This document shows, piece by piece, positions 35,972 through 46,742 of a stretch of 64,000 bases of DNA (within the stretch, counting starts at the first letter, position 1; each line of letters starts with the position of its first letter). Location of the stretch: assembly GCA_963803295.1 (NCBI GenBank), contig CAWDMC010000025.1, positions 186,001-250,000 of the forward strand. The letters are read 5' to 3'. A program made the position numbers and the translations under genes. This DNA comes from CAWDMC01 sp963803295. Lineage in GTDB: Bacteria > Acidobacteriota > Terriglobia > UBA7540. The notes under the pieces are model-generated. The model saw only the letters and a program-made list of their open reading frames with translations. It did not search any database and was not told the origin of the DNA.

Positions 35972-38680
35972 TCAACGTCTGAGCAAGTTCGGGCTCACCT
36001 CATATTCAAAATCTCGCGGAGCTGGCATAACTATGGAACGAGGGTTGGCATTATTAACAACCAGCTCATAGCGCCCCTGCGGCAGACCATCCAAGCGTAA
36101 CTGGGTCGGATACGGGGAGTTGTAAGCATAAGGGAGTCGAGCGAGCTGATTGATCAGTTCCAGCCTGATCTGATTGCCGGCCTGCTGGAACGACTTCACC
36201 CACACGCCGTCCACCCCTACGCCAATGTTTCTCCTGAAATCAATGTAAACGCCTCCGAGAAGGCCCATCAATGTTGCGGCAGCCGCCAAGGCTCCGCCCT
36301 CGCCCCAATCAAACCCGGAGCGCAACGGATCCTGCGGTAGACCCTCGTGATCGATGTTCTCAGGCTCAATCCCAACCGGGTACCTGGGAAATCGGAAAAT
36401 ACCGTTTTTGATGTGCCGGGGGTGATCGATGATGGTAAAAGCCGCCCTCGCCGCCGCGACACCGCGCTCAAGGAGATCCTGCCGGCCGGTGAGAAGTCCG
36501 AGGCGCACCAGGGAATCGCCAAACAAGGACTGCCGCATGTCCAGCCATTCCGCGTCACTGTTTTGGCTGCGGAAGCCTCCGAACGCATAGGCTGTAATCA
36601 CGAAGTGCGGCTGCCAGGCAGCCTGGTAAAATTGGGAGTAGTCAGCGACAGCTTCCGCGTTCTCGAGATACTCGCGATTGCCGGTCACTTCATAAAGCGA
36701 AGCGAATCCATCGATAGCCCAAAGCATGGAGAGGGTGCACTGTGGCCATTGCCCGGTGTACTGATCGAAGAAATTTTCGGGCTTGATTGAACAGGAATAG
36801 AAAGTCTCGAAATCAAACCAGCGTTGCTGTGGCAGGATCTCTTTGTTCAAAAATGCCGCCGCACTTTCGGCGGCATCGAGGTATTTCTTTTCGCGCGTCG
36901 ATTTGTAAAGTTCGCAAAGAAGCCCAATGTGAATTCCACCTTCGGCATTGAAATTTAATTCCCTAACCGGGCTTCAGGTCACGTGCAAAGAACGCCGGCA
37001 ACCTGCCGTTCTTTTCGAGACGCGAAACGAGAAAGTCCCCATAACGGCGCACGTACGGGAGTATGCGAGCGTCGTCCTCACACTCGCTTCTGTAGCGAAG
37101 CAGATATACTCCCGTTTTGCTGGCGGCGGCGGTTTGATACAGATCGCTGCTGGTATTCCAGAAATTCGTCGGAATTCTCCTGGGCTCCCAGTCTGATGGA
37201 AATGTCCAGTCCATCCGGAAATCAGCCGGGAACTTCCAATAGCAGCCGTACCATCGCTTCTCCGCGTAGCGAAAAATCGAAGGAAAGATACCCTGATCCT
37301 GCGGAGCGGCCAACGCAAGATTTACGATGCGGCGAGCCTTCCCGACCAGATCCGGTGAGCCCTGCTTCCCCCACCAGTACATCCCCACTGCGTCGCGAAC
37401 ACAATTCCACCAGGGCGTGAACTGAATGTCGTTATACCACTGGGTAGGTGTCGCGCGGATGCCCCCCGCCGGGCGTCCCTCGAAGTCGAATTCCAACCAC
37501 GTTGGCAATGGGCCGGAATCGGTTGGATCGTACGGCAGCTTTTCGGAATAGCGTTTGGTATCCCGGGAACTGTCTCCCTTATACGCAAATGCCGCCGGGT
37601 AACACTGCTTCGCGTACTCGGCAAAAGGCATAGCCTGAGGGCGTGGTTGCTCAAGAAAACGAGAGCCGTACCGCTTCCAAATATACCGGCTGATTTTCTG
37701 ATATCCGCGCTGCGGCGGCGCATCGGCGCTGAGAAACAGGTCGAATCCGTAGCGCACGTCCCTTGCCGATAATTCGCGCGCCATCGATCCGCCACGGTTC
37801 TCATGCCGCCAAAACATGTGCTGTTCGATGATGTAATCGGCGAAACCGAAGGAGAAGAGCGGATCGGGAGTCATTCCCGACCTCAAATCCAAATCCATGA
37901 TCGTCGGCATCGAGATCTTCGCGGGATCTTCGGGGAGGCGGAATCCGCGCGGACCATCTACGGTTCTCGCGCCCCTGGCATAGACAATATTCTGGTTGAT
38001 GGAATCCAGATCGGGGACGAGCGATGTCAGCAGCCGTCCTTTCTGGATAATAATGGCGGGCGCGTTAAAAATCCTGTCGGCAACGACGTCGTCCGCGGCC
38101 CGCTTCAGGCATGGCACATGGGTGAAGTCAGGACTGCCTGCGCCAAAGACAAAGCAGGAAAGCAGGTACTCGAGCCTCGCTAGAGCCCCCGCCAGCGTTG
38201 CGTGGACCTGGATATGAAAATGGTCCAGGCCCGCGTTCAGCGAAACCTTTTGCTCGACCTGGTTGTTCCCAATCATGCCCGAGAGGCTCACGATCACTTC
38301 CTTTTCGAGCCCCTTCCCCACTGTCATGGCTTTGAACGCCTCTGCGGTGAGTAACCGGTATTCATGCGCGACGCCAGTATCACCATAAAGAGGCGCCGTC
38401 CCTTGCGGACGCGGGACGGGCGGATTAAAGGCCATCACCAGTTTCGTCCAACCGCCCTGGCCGTCTTTGGCAAAGAACTCCTGCCGCACGCCCACCGACT
38501 GCCGGGTGAATCGTGCCTTCACGAGTCCGTTATCGATCTCAATCAACCCAGAGGACTCGCTGATCCGCAACGCACCGTCCGTCCCCAGCGTCCCCGCTTC
38601 TGACGCCGTATAGGCGCAGACTGAGGCGGGACCGTGCCGGCGAGGCCCTTGATCAGTCGGCGTCGTGAAACGCTGCGCAT
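35972..38680 (-). pseudogene. Secreted six-hairpin (alpha/alpha)6 glycosidase-like protein, two frameshifts
   Basis: About 900 residues when repaired. ATG 38680 has GGAGGG at good spacing and encodes MRSVSRRRLIKGLAG, a twin-arginine signal. A shift at about 38640 moves to the long frame with a beta-rich N-terminal part (SSGLIEIDNGLVKARFTRQS). A second shift, one extra base at about 36973 (AAGCCCGGTTAGG), separates FFARDLKP from VRELNFNAEGGIHIGLLCEL. The C-terminal half has repeated helical pairs (WPQCTLSMLWAIDGFASLYE, REYLENAEAVADYSQFY), consistent with a six-hairpin barrel. Catalytic residues and family are not identified. Divergent from the GH116 gene, with which it may share a substrate. 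Confidence 0.55.
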
Positions 38681-38911
38681 GATTTCCCTCCGGAGCGAAC
38701 AAAATCTTCGCGGGTGTCCATTCGCCATGCTCAGGGCGGGCTCTCATCGGCGTTTCGGCGCTGGGGACAGCACCGCTACAAGCTTGAAGTCCGGAGCACG
38801 TCCGCGTAAAAGTCTAAGAAACCCCGAAGAGAGCGGCAAGAGAAATCAGTGAACACGAACTTCGCTGTGGCGGACTTGAGAAGGAACCCAGGTTGACGCT
38901 CCATACCTACG

Positions 38912-41659
38912 ATGATAGAGTCGCCTTCCATGCGAAACAATACAGGCGGAAAGGGCGGAAGCCGGCGCGGATTCCTGAAAACAATGGCGGCGGCAGCCGT
39001 CGCCTCACGTCAGCCAAGTGCGACTTCAGAATCTGAAGCAGCCCCAACGAGGAGTATCGCCCAGCTTTCTGCCGGTACACGTGAAATCACGCACTATCCT
39101 CGTGTCTATAGGGGGCGCCAGCTTTCGATGCTGGCGTTCCCGCTCGGCGGCATCGGAACGGGTAGCATCAGCTTGGGCGGCCGCGGTCAGCTTCGCGATT
39201 GGGAGATTTTCAACCGGCCCGATAAAGGCCGTTCTCCGGACTATGCGTTCGCATCGATCTGGGCGCAGGCTGGCGGGCACAAGCCGGTCGCTCGGGTTCT
39301 CGAAGCACGCATTCTTCCGCCGTACGAGGGCGCAACGGGATTGGGCTGGCAGAATGCACCAGGGCTCAGTCGCCTTGAAAGCGCGACGTTTACAGGCGAG
39401 TTTCCGATCGCGCAGATAGAATTCGAGGACAGGCGACTGCCTGTTAGCGTTATCCTCAAAGCCTTCAGTCCTTTCATTCCGCTGGATGCCGAGGAGTCAG
39501 GGCTTCCTATCGCCATCCTGCGTTATCGCGTGCATAATCCTGGCAAGTCCCATGCGCGGGTCTCGATTGCATGGTCCATCGAAAATCCAGGAGGCCGCAC
39601 CTATCGCGATCCCGCGCACCGGCAAGCAGGCGAACAGCGTGTCAACGAGTACCGTGAAAGCGAGCATGTTCGCGGCCTCTTGATGAGTAATCCCGGCATG
39701 CCCACAAGTGATCCGCAATCTGGAACATTTGCCCTGTGCATTGTCAATCCGACGGGCAATTTTACACATTTACGTGGCTGGCCTGACGCCAAATGGTGGA
39801 CGAGCCCGCTGCTATTCTGGGAGGACTTCAGCCGGGATGGACAACTCGGCTCGGAAGCGGCAGCACGCAAGCCCATCGGGTCGATATGCCTGCAACAGGA
39901 GATCGCGCCTGGCCGGGAAGCTGCTTACACCTTTCTGCTTGCGTGGCACTTCCCGAACCGCACCCCAGCGTGGTCAGGATGGATGGCCCCGAAAGGCGAA
40001 GAGCACACCGTCATTGGTAATTACTACTGTACGCGATTCACTGACGCATGGAATGCCGCTGAATACGCCGCCGGCAAGCTGTCCGAATTAGAATCGCGGA
40101 CGCGCCGATTTGTCACGGCAATGCGCGAGAGCACGCTCCCTGCTGCCGTGCGGGATGCTGCGATGTCAAACCTCTCCACGCTCGTTGCCCAGACTTCGTT
40201 CCGCACTGCAGATGGCGAGTTCCACGGGTTTGAGGGCTGCGACGATCACCTCGGCTGCTGCTTCGGCAACTGCACGCACGTCTGGAATTACGAAACCGCG
40301 ACACAACACCTTTTTCCGAGTCTGGCCCGCTCGCTGCGCAAGTCGGCATTCGGCTTTTCGGAAGACGAGCAGGGGGCCATGCGCCACCGACAATTGCTGC
40401 CAGACGGCAAAGAACGTTATGGCTACGCGGCGGCCGATGGCCAAATGGGGCAGATCATCAAGCTGTATCTCGATTGGCAGCTTTCGGGCGACACGGCGTG
40501 GTTGCGCGAATACTGGCCGAAGGTGCGGCGCGCACTGGCATTCGCTTGGGTTCCGGGCGGATGGGATTCCGAACGGCGCGGCGTGATGGATGGCGTCCAG
40601 CACAATACTTATGACGTTGAGTTCTATGGCCCAAATCCTTTGTGCGGTATTTACTATCTCGGCGCCTTGCGGGCGGCCGAAGAGATGGGACGCGCCCTGG
40701 ACGATTCGCAGGCAGCCGAGGACTATCACAAACTCTTCGTTGCCGGGCGCAAGTGGACTGATGCGAATCTGTTCAACGGCCAATACTACATTCAGAAAAT
40801 CCGCAGCATCCCTAAGAACCAAATTGAGCCGATAACGGTCGGCGACATGGGTTCGGATCGTCCAGCCAAGCCGGAATTCCAACTGGGCGATGGCTGTCTC
40901 GTGGATCAGTTGGTAGGCCAGTATCTGGCCGAGGTGGCGGGGTTAGGCCCTCTTGTTGATCCCACTCATGTTCGTGACACATTGAGATCAATCTATCAGT
41001 ACAACTACAAGCGCGAGCTTTTCGATCACGATTGCATGCAGCGTGTTTTCGCTCTCAACGACGAAGCCGCCCTGGTGATATGCGACTACGGAACAGGTCA
41101 GCCACCTGAAATCCCCTTCCCCTATTTCGCCGAGGTGATGACCGGGTTCGAATATCAGGCCGCCGCTCACATGATTTATGCCGGCATGATTCGTGAAGGC
41201 ATGGAATGCATCGAGAATATCCGCCAGCGTTATGATGGCGAGCGCCGCAGTCCATGGGACGAGGCAGAGTGCGGCCACCACTACGCGCGTGCAATGGCGT
41301 CTTGGTCGAGCGTGCTTGCATTGAGTGGCTTTCGCTACAACGGCCCGGAAAAGAAGATCAGCATGGCGCCACGTATCGATGGAGGGATATTTCACTGCTT
41401 CTGGTCGGCCGCACCTGGGTGGGGAACTTTTTCGCACGAGGCTGAAGATGGCCGGCACCGTGTAGCGCTCTCCGTGACAGAAGGAAATCTGCCCGTGCTG
41501 AGTGTCGCTCTAGCCTCGGGACCGGTGGGCAAAGGGTCGGCTACACTAGCTGGCCGCGCGCTGCCGCACGTGCTGAAGCGCACCGATTCTGCAACCCTGT
41601 TCGTGTTTCCTGAAGAAGTCAGAATCCGCCCGGGTGAGGAGTTGGTCCTGGATGCCTGA
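38912..41659 (+). CDS. GH116-type glycosidase (GBA2/DUF608 family), Tat-exported
   Basis: 915 residues, intact. SRRGFLKTMAAAAVAS at residues 17-32 is a twin-arginine signal. The N-terminal beta domain reads PLGGIGTGSISLGGRGQLRD. The catalytic (alpha/alpha)6 domain has GNCTHVWNYETATQHLFPSL, HNTYDVEFYGPNP at 564-576 (thought to hold the acid/base Asp) and WDEAECGHHYARAMAS at about 782-797, where Glu and Arg bind the sugar in GH116. Known GH116 enzymes cleave beta-glucosides, beta-xylosides or N-acetylglucosaminides; the substrate here is unknown. The stop overlaps the next ATG (ATGCCTGA), so it is coupled to the CobW-type gene. Confidence 0.88.
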   Translation: MIESPSMRNNTGGKGGSRRGFLKTMAAAAVASRQPSATSESEAAPTRSIAQLSAGTREITHYPRVYRGRQLSMLAFPLGGIGTGSISLGGRGQLRDWEIFNRPDKGRSPDYAFASIWAQAGGHKPVARVLEARILPPYEGATGLGWQNAPGLSRLESATFTGEFPIAQIEFEDRRLPVSVILKAFSPFIPLDAEESGLPIAILRYRVHNPGKSHARVSIAWSIENPGGRTYRDPAHRQAGEQRVNEYRESEHVRGLLMSNPGMPTSDPQSGTFALCIVNPTGNFTHLRGWPDAKWWTSPLLFWEDFSRDGQLGSEAAARKPIGSICLQQEIAPGREAAYTFLLAWHFPNRTPAWSGWMAPKGEEHTVIGNYYCTRFTDAWNAAEYAAGKLSELESRTRRFVTAMRESTLPAAVRDAAMSNLSTLVAQTSFRTADGEFHGFEGCDDHLGCCFGNCTHVWNYETATQHLFPSLARSLRKSAFGFSEDEQGAMRHRQLLPDGKERYGYAAADGQMGQIIKLYLDWQLSGDTAWLREYWPKVRRALAFAWVPGGWDSERRGVMDGVQHNTYDVEFYGPNPLCGIYYLGALRAAEEMGRALDDSQAAEDYHKLFVAGRKWTDANLFNGQYYIQKIRSIPKNQIEPITVGDMGSDRPAKPEFQLGDGCLVDQLVGQYLAEVAGLGPLVDPTHVRDTLRSIYQYNYKRELFDHDCMQRVFALNDEAALVICDYGTGQPPEIPFPYFAEVMTGFEYQAAAHMIYAGMIREGMECIENIRQRYDGERRSPWDEAECGHHYARAMASWSSVLALSGFRYNGPEKKISMAPRIDGGIFHCFWSAAPGWGTFSHEAEDGRHRVALSVTEGNLPVLSVALASGPVGKGSATLAGRALPHVLKRTDSATLFVFPEEVRIRPGEELVLDA

Positions 41660-42692
41660 TCGGACACGCCCTACTCTAATAATGGCCGGGGGCTTTCTCG
41701 GCGCCGGGAAGACCACGTTACTGCTCGCCGCCGCCCGCTTGCTGTACAATCGTGGCCTGCGCACTGCGCTCATTACCAATGACCAGGGCGGCTCACTCGT
41801 GGACACTCGCATGGCCATCGCCTCCGGCTTGCAGGTAGGTGAAATCGCCGGGGCTTGTTTCTGCTGCCGCTTCTCCGACTTGATTACTACGGCTCGGAAC
41901 CTGCTGCCACTCGAACCCGACGTGATTGTTGCTGAGCCGGTAGGGAGTTGCATCGATATTTCCGCTACCGTGTTACAGCCGATCAAGCAATACCACGGGG
42001 ATCAGTTCCGCCTGGCGCCGTTTTCTGTGCTCGTAGATCCGGGCCGGGCAGCCGAGTTGCTGCGATCCGATGCCGACCCGCATCTCGCGTATTTGTTCCG
42101 CAATCAACTCGCCGAAGCCGACCTGGTTGTTTTCACGAAATCCGATCTGCACAAAGACGTTCCCGAACTCCCCGGAATAGCAACCCGCCGTCTGAGCGCA
42201 CGAACCGGCGAGGGGGTTGCAGAATGGCTCGGTGAGGTCTTGAGTGGTCGGCTGAGCGCTGGCAGCCACCTCCTTGACGTCGATTACTCGCGCTATGCCG
42301 CTGCCGAGGCGGAACTGGGGTGGCTTAATTGGGAAGGAGAGTTGCAGCTTCGTGCAGCATCGACGCCGGCGGGTGTTGTGGGTCCGCTAATCGATTACCT
42401 GGACCGAGAACTCACGCATTCCAGCGTCGCAATTGCGCACCTGAAGATTTTTGATGGCACACCAACCGGCTACATCAAGGCAGGCATCTGCCGGAACGGC
42501 GAGGAGCCTTCGATCGAAGGGGATCTCCTGGCGGCACCTTCACGGCGCCATGAAGTCGTCGTGAATCTGCGGGCCCGAGCCGCTCCGGATTTGCTTGAAG
42601 ATACCGTCCTGGCTGCTATCGAGGCCATCCCGGGGAATGTCCGCGTTCTACACCATCAATCCTTCCGACCGGCCCCACCTAAGCCGGAATAG
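41652..42692 (+). CDS. CobW/COG0523-type GTP-binding protein
   Basis: 346 residues from ATG 41652. Walker A GGFLGAGKTT at 13-22, metal-binding CFCC at 69-72, VIVAEPVGSCID switch, and FTKSD as the base-recognition motif. COG0523 GTPases act as metal chaperones, delivering zinc or cobalt. The C-terminal half lacks the usual histidine-rich stretch. Coupling to a GH116 gene is unusual. It may metallate an exported protein of the locus before Tat export, but that is inference. No transcription terminator seen after the TAG. Confidence 0.85.
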   Translation: MPDRTRPTLIMAGGFLGAGKTTLLLAAARLLYNRGLRTALITNDQGGSLVDTRMAIASGLQVGEIAGACFCCRFSDLITTARNLLPLEPDVIVAEPVGSCIDISATVLQPIKQYHGDQFRLAPFSVLVDPGRAAELLRSDADPHLAYLFRNQLAEADLVVFTKSDLHKDVPELPGIATRRLSARTGEGVAEWLGEVLSGRLSAGSHLLDVDYSRYAAAEAELGWLNWEGELQLRAASTPAGVVGPLIDYLDRELTHSSVAIAHLKIFDGTPTGYIKAGICRNGEEPSIEGDLLAAPSRRHEVVVNLRARAAPDLLEDTVLAAIEAIPGNVRVLHHQSFRPAPPKPE

Positions 42693-42909
42693 CGGTTTAC
42701 AACAATCGTCGGTATTTCCTGAATCTGTCAGTACACCACAATCAATCGAAAAGGTTCCGGCCGGGCAGCTTCTTCAGCTGGTTTGCTGTTTAGATGCGTT
42801 CAGACTAACTAAGCCAGTAAAGATGGGATTTGTACCGCCGAAAAACCGCTTGACGAGTAGAACTGCCGATAGTAGTTTCTAGCAGGTTGCTCGAAACGTC
42901 CCTGAAACC

Positions 42910-43010
42910 GTCATCTGAGCGAAGGGAGAAATCTCGCTCTGAAATGAGGGAGATACGAGATTCTTCCTTCGCGGCTCAGGACCGCGTGCGGCTACTCCTC
43001 AGAATGACAC
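42910..43010. repeat. Imperfect palindromic intergenic repeat
   Basis: GTCATCTGAGCGAAGGGAGA at 42910 faces AGATTCTTCCTTCGCGGCTC and CTCAGAATGACAC at 42960-43010. The outer arms resemble the dispersed GTCATTCTGAGCGAAG-type palindromes found between genes in many genomes. It lies in the gap between the GTPase and the receptor gene and could form a long hairpin in the transcript. Confidence 0.5.
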
Positions 43011-43190
43011 CGTTGCGAGGGCTTTCCAGCATCCTGCTATTCCAGCTAGAGCGACACTTTTTTCAAAGAGTAGAACACGTGCTGCACTGACCTGCGAGAG
43101 TAATTGTGCAGGCTCGCAACACTTCTTAATTCGTCGGATCTCCGCGCCGGACACTCCGTGGGCAATCTCACGAGGCCAAGGGAGGCAGTA

Positions 43191-46100
43191 ATGAAGCAGA
43201 CCATCCTTTCTTTTTGGAGTTCCATGCGAGGCCAGAACGTAGAAGTGCAGAAAGCCGCTCTCCGAATCGGCGTCACTCTGGGGGTTTTCATCTTGACGCT
43301 TCCTGTCCTAAGCTTTGCCCAAATTAATACCGGAGGTCTCGTCGGAAGAGTTACGGATCCTTCCGGTGCTGTGGTCGTCAACGCAAAAGTAACACTCGAG
43401 AATACTGGAACCGGCATTACGGAAGAGAGCAGCGTAACCCCGACAGGTGACTTCGCTTTTCGAGGATTAACGCCGGGAAAGTACAAGCTCACCGTCGTGG
43501 CGGCAGGTTTCGCCACGTTTGAAGAGACCGACATTCCGGTGACGGTGGCCACGATTGCTAATCGTGACGTACATCTGACACTGGGTGCGACGGCCACTGC
43601 CGTGACCGTCACGGCTAGCGCGGTTGCTCTCCAGACCGCGTCATCCACCCTGGGTACAGTTGTCGGCGAGCGCCAGGTACGTGACCTGCCGCTTAATGGC
43701 CGAAATTTTACGCAGTTGCTCGTATTGACGGCCGGAACGGCGAGCCCGGGAACGACGGGTATTTGGGGTAACCCGCAGGCGGGCGACTACCGACAGCCCT
43801 CGATCAACGGGCAGGACACCAATTCGACCGGCTGGGTTTTGGACGGCACGAACAATCGCTCCAACTTCTCCGGGGGGATTTCGGTGGCGCCCGTCATCGA
43901 TGATATCGAGGAATTTAAGGTCGTGAGCCACTCTGACTCTGTGGAGTACGGGGGATTCCTCGGGGGTTACGTTAACGTCGTCACCAAGGGCGGGACCAAC
44001 GAGTTTCATGGGGCCGCGTGGGAATTCCTGCGGAACGACAAGTTGGACGCAAGAAATCCGTTCCTGCCCTCAGTCAACCCGCTGAAGCAGAACCAATTCG
44101 GCGCCAACATCGGCGGGCCCGTTATACACAACAAGTTGTTCTTCTTCGGCAGTTACCAGGGCTTTCGTCAGCACGTTGGTAGCACGGCTCTATATCGGGT
44201 TCCCACGCCGGCCATGGAGGCTGGCGATTTCACGGGAGAGCTCCCGATCTATAACATCTACAGCACACGGGCTGACCCCACTAATCCGAGCAGCTATCTC
44301 CGCGATCCATTTAAGTGCGACGCGGGTGGAGTACCGATTGTGCCGAATGCGGATGGCACACAAACCGGGGGTACGGCCTGTCAGAAAGTTCCGGCATCAA
44401 TGCTTAATCAGCAGGCGCTTCTTTACGCCAAGACCCTATTCCCCGCCCCGGTTAACACTGGGGTTCCTGGCACCAATGGGATTGACACGGCGCCCCAGAT
44501 CCAGAATCAGGACTTTTATGCGGGCCGGGGCGATTACCAAATCACTCCCTCACATTCCGTCTCGGTGCGGTACACCAATATCGATAGCCCCAACACCGTG
44601 TCCGGCGGAATTATTGGCTCATCGTTTCTGCGCGAGAGCTTCGGGTATAACGTGGGTGTCAATTACACCTACACGATCACGCCGAACACGATCTTTCACC
44701 TTAATTTTGGGCGCACGTGGGTTAACCTTCACCTGAGCAGCAAGTGGAACCACCTCGATTATGACTCAGTTGTTTACCCGAACTGGCCTTGGGCTTGCGG
44801 AAAGAGTTCCGGGTTCGGGACACACAATTGTTGGGCGCCACTGATGTCAATCCCTGGATTTGCCAACGTGAATAACTTCGACGCTCATGTTGGCCAGACG
44901 AACATCTGGGAAGCCACACCCAGTTTGGATCGTATGGCGGGACGTCACTACTTGAAGTTTGGATTCACTTTTGCACGTCATAGGATCTGGGCGACGACCC
45001 AGCGCGCCTTCGAATACTACGATTACCGCCAGACCGCCGACCTGAACAATCTGGGGAATACGGGAAGTGCTGTAGCCGCCTACTTTCTAGGTATCCCATC
45101 CGGTGGCGAGATCGATGACACCGCGCCCGGTACGCAACAACCCTCTTGGACCTGGGGGGCCTATGCACAAGATCAGTTCAAAATCAGCCCTAAGTTGACC
45201 GTAAATTACGGCCTGCGCTGGGATTTGTATAATCCGGGACAATATGGCACGCCCGGAACAAGCAACTACTACAGCGGGCACATGGATATGCTTAAGGGAA
45301 CGTACCTGATTCCCGCAGATCCCGGGCCTTGCTCAACGGTGGGTCATGCACCCTGTATTCCGACGGGAACTTTGCCTGATCACGTCTTGGTTGCCCCGAA
45401 CCATAAGATCTTCAAGAAAGTATGGGACAATTGGGCGCCTCGCGTGGGAATGGCATATCGGCTGAAACCAAACACTGTTCTGCGCGCCGGCATTGGCCGC
45501 TACTACGATACTTGGGGCAATGTCGACGTCGCGGTGGTTCAATCGGAGGGGTTATGGCCAGACAGCAAAGCGGTGGCCAACACCCTGAAGAACCGCATCT
45601 TCTTTGATCCCACCGCCACCACAGCCAACCCGTTGAACATTACGATTGGCCAGGCGGCCCAACCCGATCCCAATGGGCCCTTTGACATATCCGGTCGTCA
45701 GTGGATGGATCCGGATCTTAAGAACGCGTTTGTGGACCAGTGGAACGCTGGAGTCGAGCAGCAGCTTGGGTCGAACACAGTGATCGAGGTCAACTATGTC
45801 GGCTCCCGGGGCAGGCGGATTCCGGTTACGCCTGTGTTGGGCGCCGCCACTGTGCCGGGTCCGGGTGACCCGACGCTGCGCGAGGCATTCCCTTACATCG
45901 CTCCATCGCCCAATACGGTTGATTGGGGTAGAAACTGGTACAACGCCCTACAGGCAACCATGCGGCGTAACTTCAGCCGCGGGTTCTCCTACACCGTGAC
46001 CTATACCTGGTCGAAGGCTATGGACCTAAACGGCACCCAGCAACCTTACAACTTGCTTCATGCGGAAAAGGCATTGGGACCCAATGACTTCACCCACGTG

Positions 46101-46631
46101 CTCGCCGTCGGTGGGGTCTACCAACTGCCCTTCGGTCAGGGGACGAAGCTGTCTTCCAGCAGCCGGCCAGTGAACGCCCTGATTAGCGGTTGGCAGCTAA
46201 ACGGGATCTTGCAAGCTACATCCGGTGTCCCCTACGGGGTGTTTCTCTGCGGGGACATTGCTAACCTCGGGCGCTCCGACTGTTATGAGCGGCCAAACCT
46301 GGTGGGCAATCCCAACGTCTCAAATCCGACCCTTACGGGATGGTTCAATACCAACGCCTTTGCAGTCCCGGCCCAGTATACGTACGGAAATGTGGGACGT
46401 AATACCCTTAGGGGTGACGGACTTTTCAATCTGGACTTGTCGCTGTTCCGCGATATACCGATTCACGAAAGATTCAAACTACAATTTCGTTTCGAAACGT
46501 TCAACTCCACTAACACTGTCTCGTGGGGGAATCCCGTTACGCAGCTCGGCATTGCCAATGTGTCGGGTAACGTCTACGGTACGCGCTCCACGGAGCGGCA
46601 ACTCCAGTTTGCGTTGAAACTGTATTTCTAA
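43191..46631 (+). CDS. Oar-like TonB-dependent receptor
   Basis: 1,146 residues from ATG 43191 (GGGAGG 5 bases before). Earlier in-frame starts lack a binding site. The signal peptide includes LGVFILTLPVLSFAQ. A CarboxypepD_reg domain follows (GGLVGRVTDPSGAVVVNAKV), then an extended plug (VRDLPLNGRNFTQLLVLTAG, VVTKGGTNEFHGAAWEFLRN) and a beta-barrel with MAYRLKPNTVLRAGIGRYYD and VEVNYVGSRGRRIP-like strands, ending in LQFALKLYF. The last aromatic residue is the expected outer-membrane signature. Acidobacteria have many such receptors for polysaccharide uptake. No obvious TonB box. Neighbouring exported hydrolases suggest a glycan substrate. Confidence 0.92.
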   Translation: MKQTILSFWSSMRGQNVEVQKAALRIGVTLGVFILTLPVLSFAQINTGGLVGRVTDPSGAVVVNAKVTLENTGTGITEESSVTPTGDFAFRGLTPGKYKLTVVAAGFATFEETDIPVTVATIANRDVHLTLGATATAVTVTASAVALQTASSTLGTVVGERQVRDLPLNGRNFTQLLVLTAGTASPGTTGIWGNPQAGDYRQPSINGQDTNSTGWVLDGTNNRSNFSGGISVAPVIDDIEEFKVVSHSDSVEYGGFLGGYVNVVTKGGTNEFHGAAWEFLRNDKLDARNPFLPSVNPLKQNQFGANIGGPVIHNKLFFFGSYQGFRQHVGSTALYRVPTPAMEAGDFTGELPIYNIYSTRADPTNPSSYLRDPFKCDAGGVPIVPNADGTQTGGTACQKVPASMLNQQALLYAKTLFPAPVNTGVPGTNGIDTAPQIQNQDFYAGRGDYQITPSHSVSVRYTNIDSPNTVSGGIIGSSFLRESFGYNVGVNYTYTITPNTIFHLNFGRTWVNLHLSSKWNHLDYDSVVYPNWPWACGKSSGFGTHNCWAPLMSIPGFANVNNFDAHVGQTNIWEATPSLDRMAGRHYLKFGFTFARHRIWATTQRAFEYYDYRQTADLNNLGNTGSAVAAYFLGIPSGGEIDDTAPGTQQPSWTWGAYAQDQFKISPKLTVNYGLRWDLYNPGQYGTPGTSNYYSGHMDMLKGTYLIPADPGPCSTVGHAPCIPTGTLPDHVLVAPNHKIFKKVWDNWAPRVGMAYRLKPNTVLRAGIGRYYDTWGNVDVAVVQSEGLWPDSKAVANTLKNRIFFDPTATTANPLNITIGQAAQPDPNGPFDISGRQWMDPDLKNAFVDQWNAGVEQQLGSNTVIEVNYVGSRGRRIPVTPVLGAATVPGPGDPTLREAFPYIAPSPNTVDWGRNWYNALQATMRRNFSRGFSYTVTYTWSKAMDLNGTQQPYNLLHAEKALGPNDFTHVLAVGGVYQLPFGQGTKLSSSSRPVNALISGWQLNGILQATSGVPYGVFLCGDIANLGRSDCYERPNLVGNPNVSNPTLTGWFNTNAFAVPAQYTYGNVGRNTLRGDGLFNLDLSLFRDIPIHERFKLQFRFETFNSTNTVSWGNPVTQLGIANVSGNVYGTRSTERQLQFALKLYF

Positions 46632-46701
46632 ACGCCAGACTGGCACCGAAACTGAAATAGTGACGGACGAACCTTATTAATAAGTTTCCACATGCAAGGC
46701 T

Positions 46702-46728
46702 GGGGGGAGTTGTCGGGCAACTCCCCCC
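46702..46728 (+). terminator. Strong hairpin between receptor and TPR genes
   Basis: GGGGGGAGTTG, loop TCGGG, CAACTCCCCCC: a perfect 11-bp GC-rich stem. No T-run follows, so it is not a classical intrinsic terminator. It may limit read-through or stabilise the receptor mRNA. Its position argues that the TPR gene starts downstream. Confidence 0.6.
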
Positions 46729-46742
46729 GCCACCAAGTGTGC

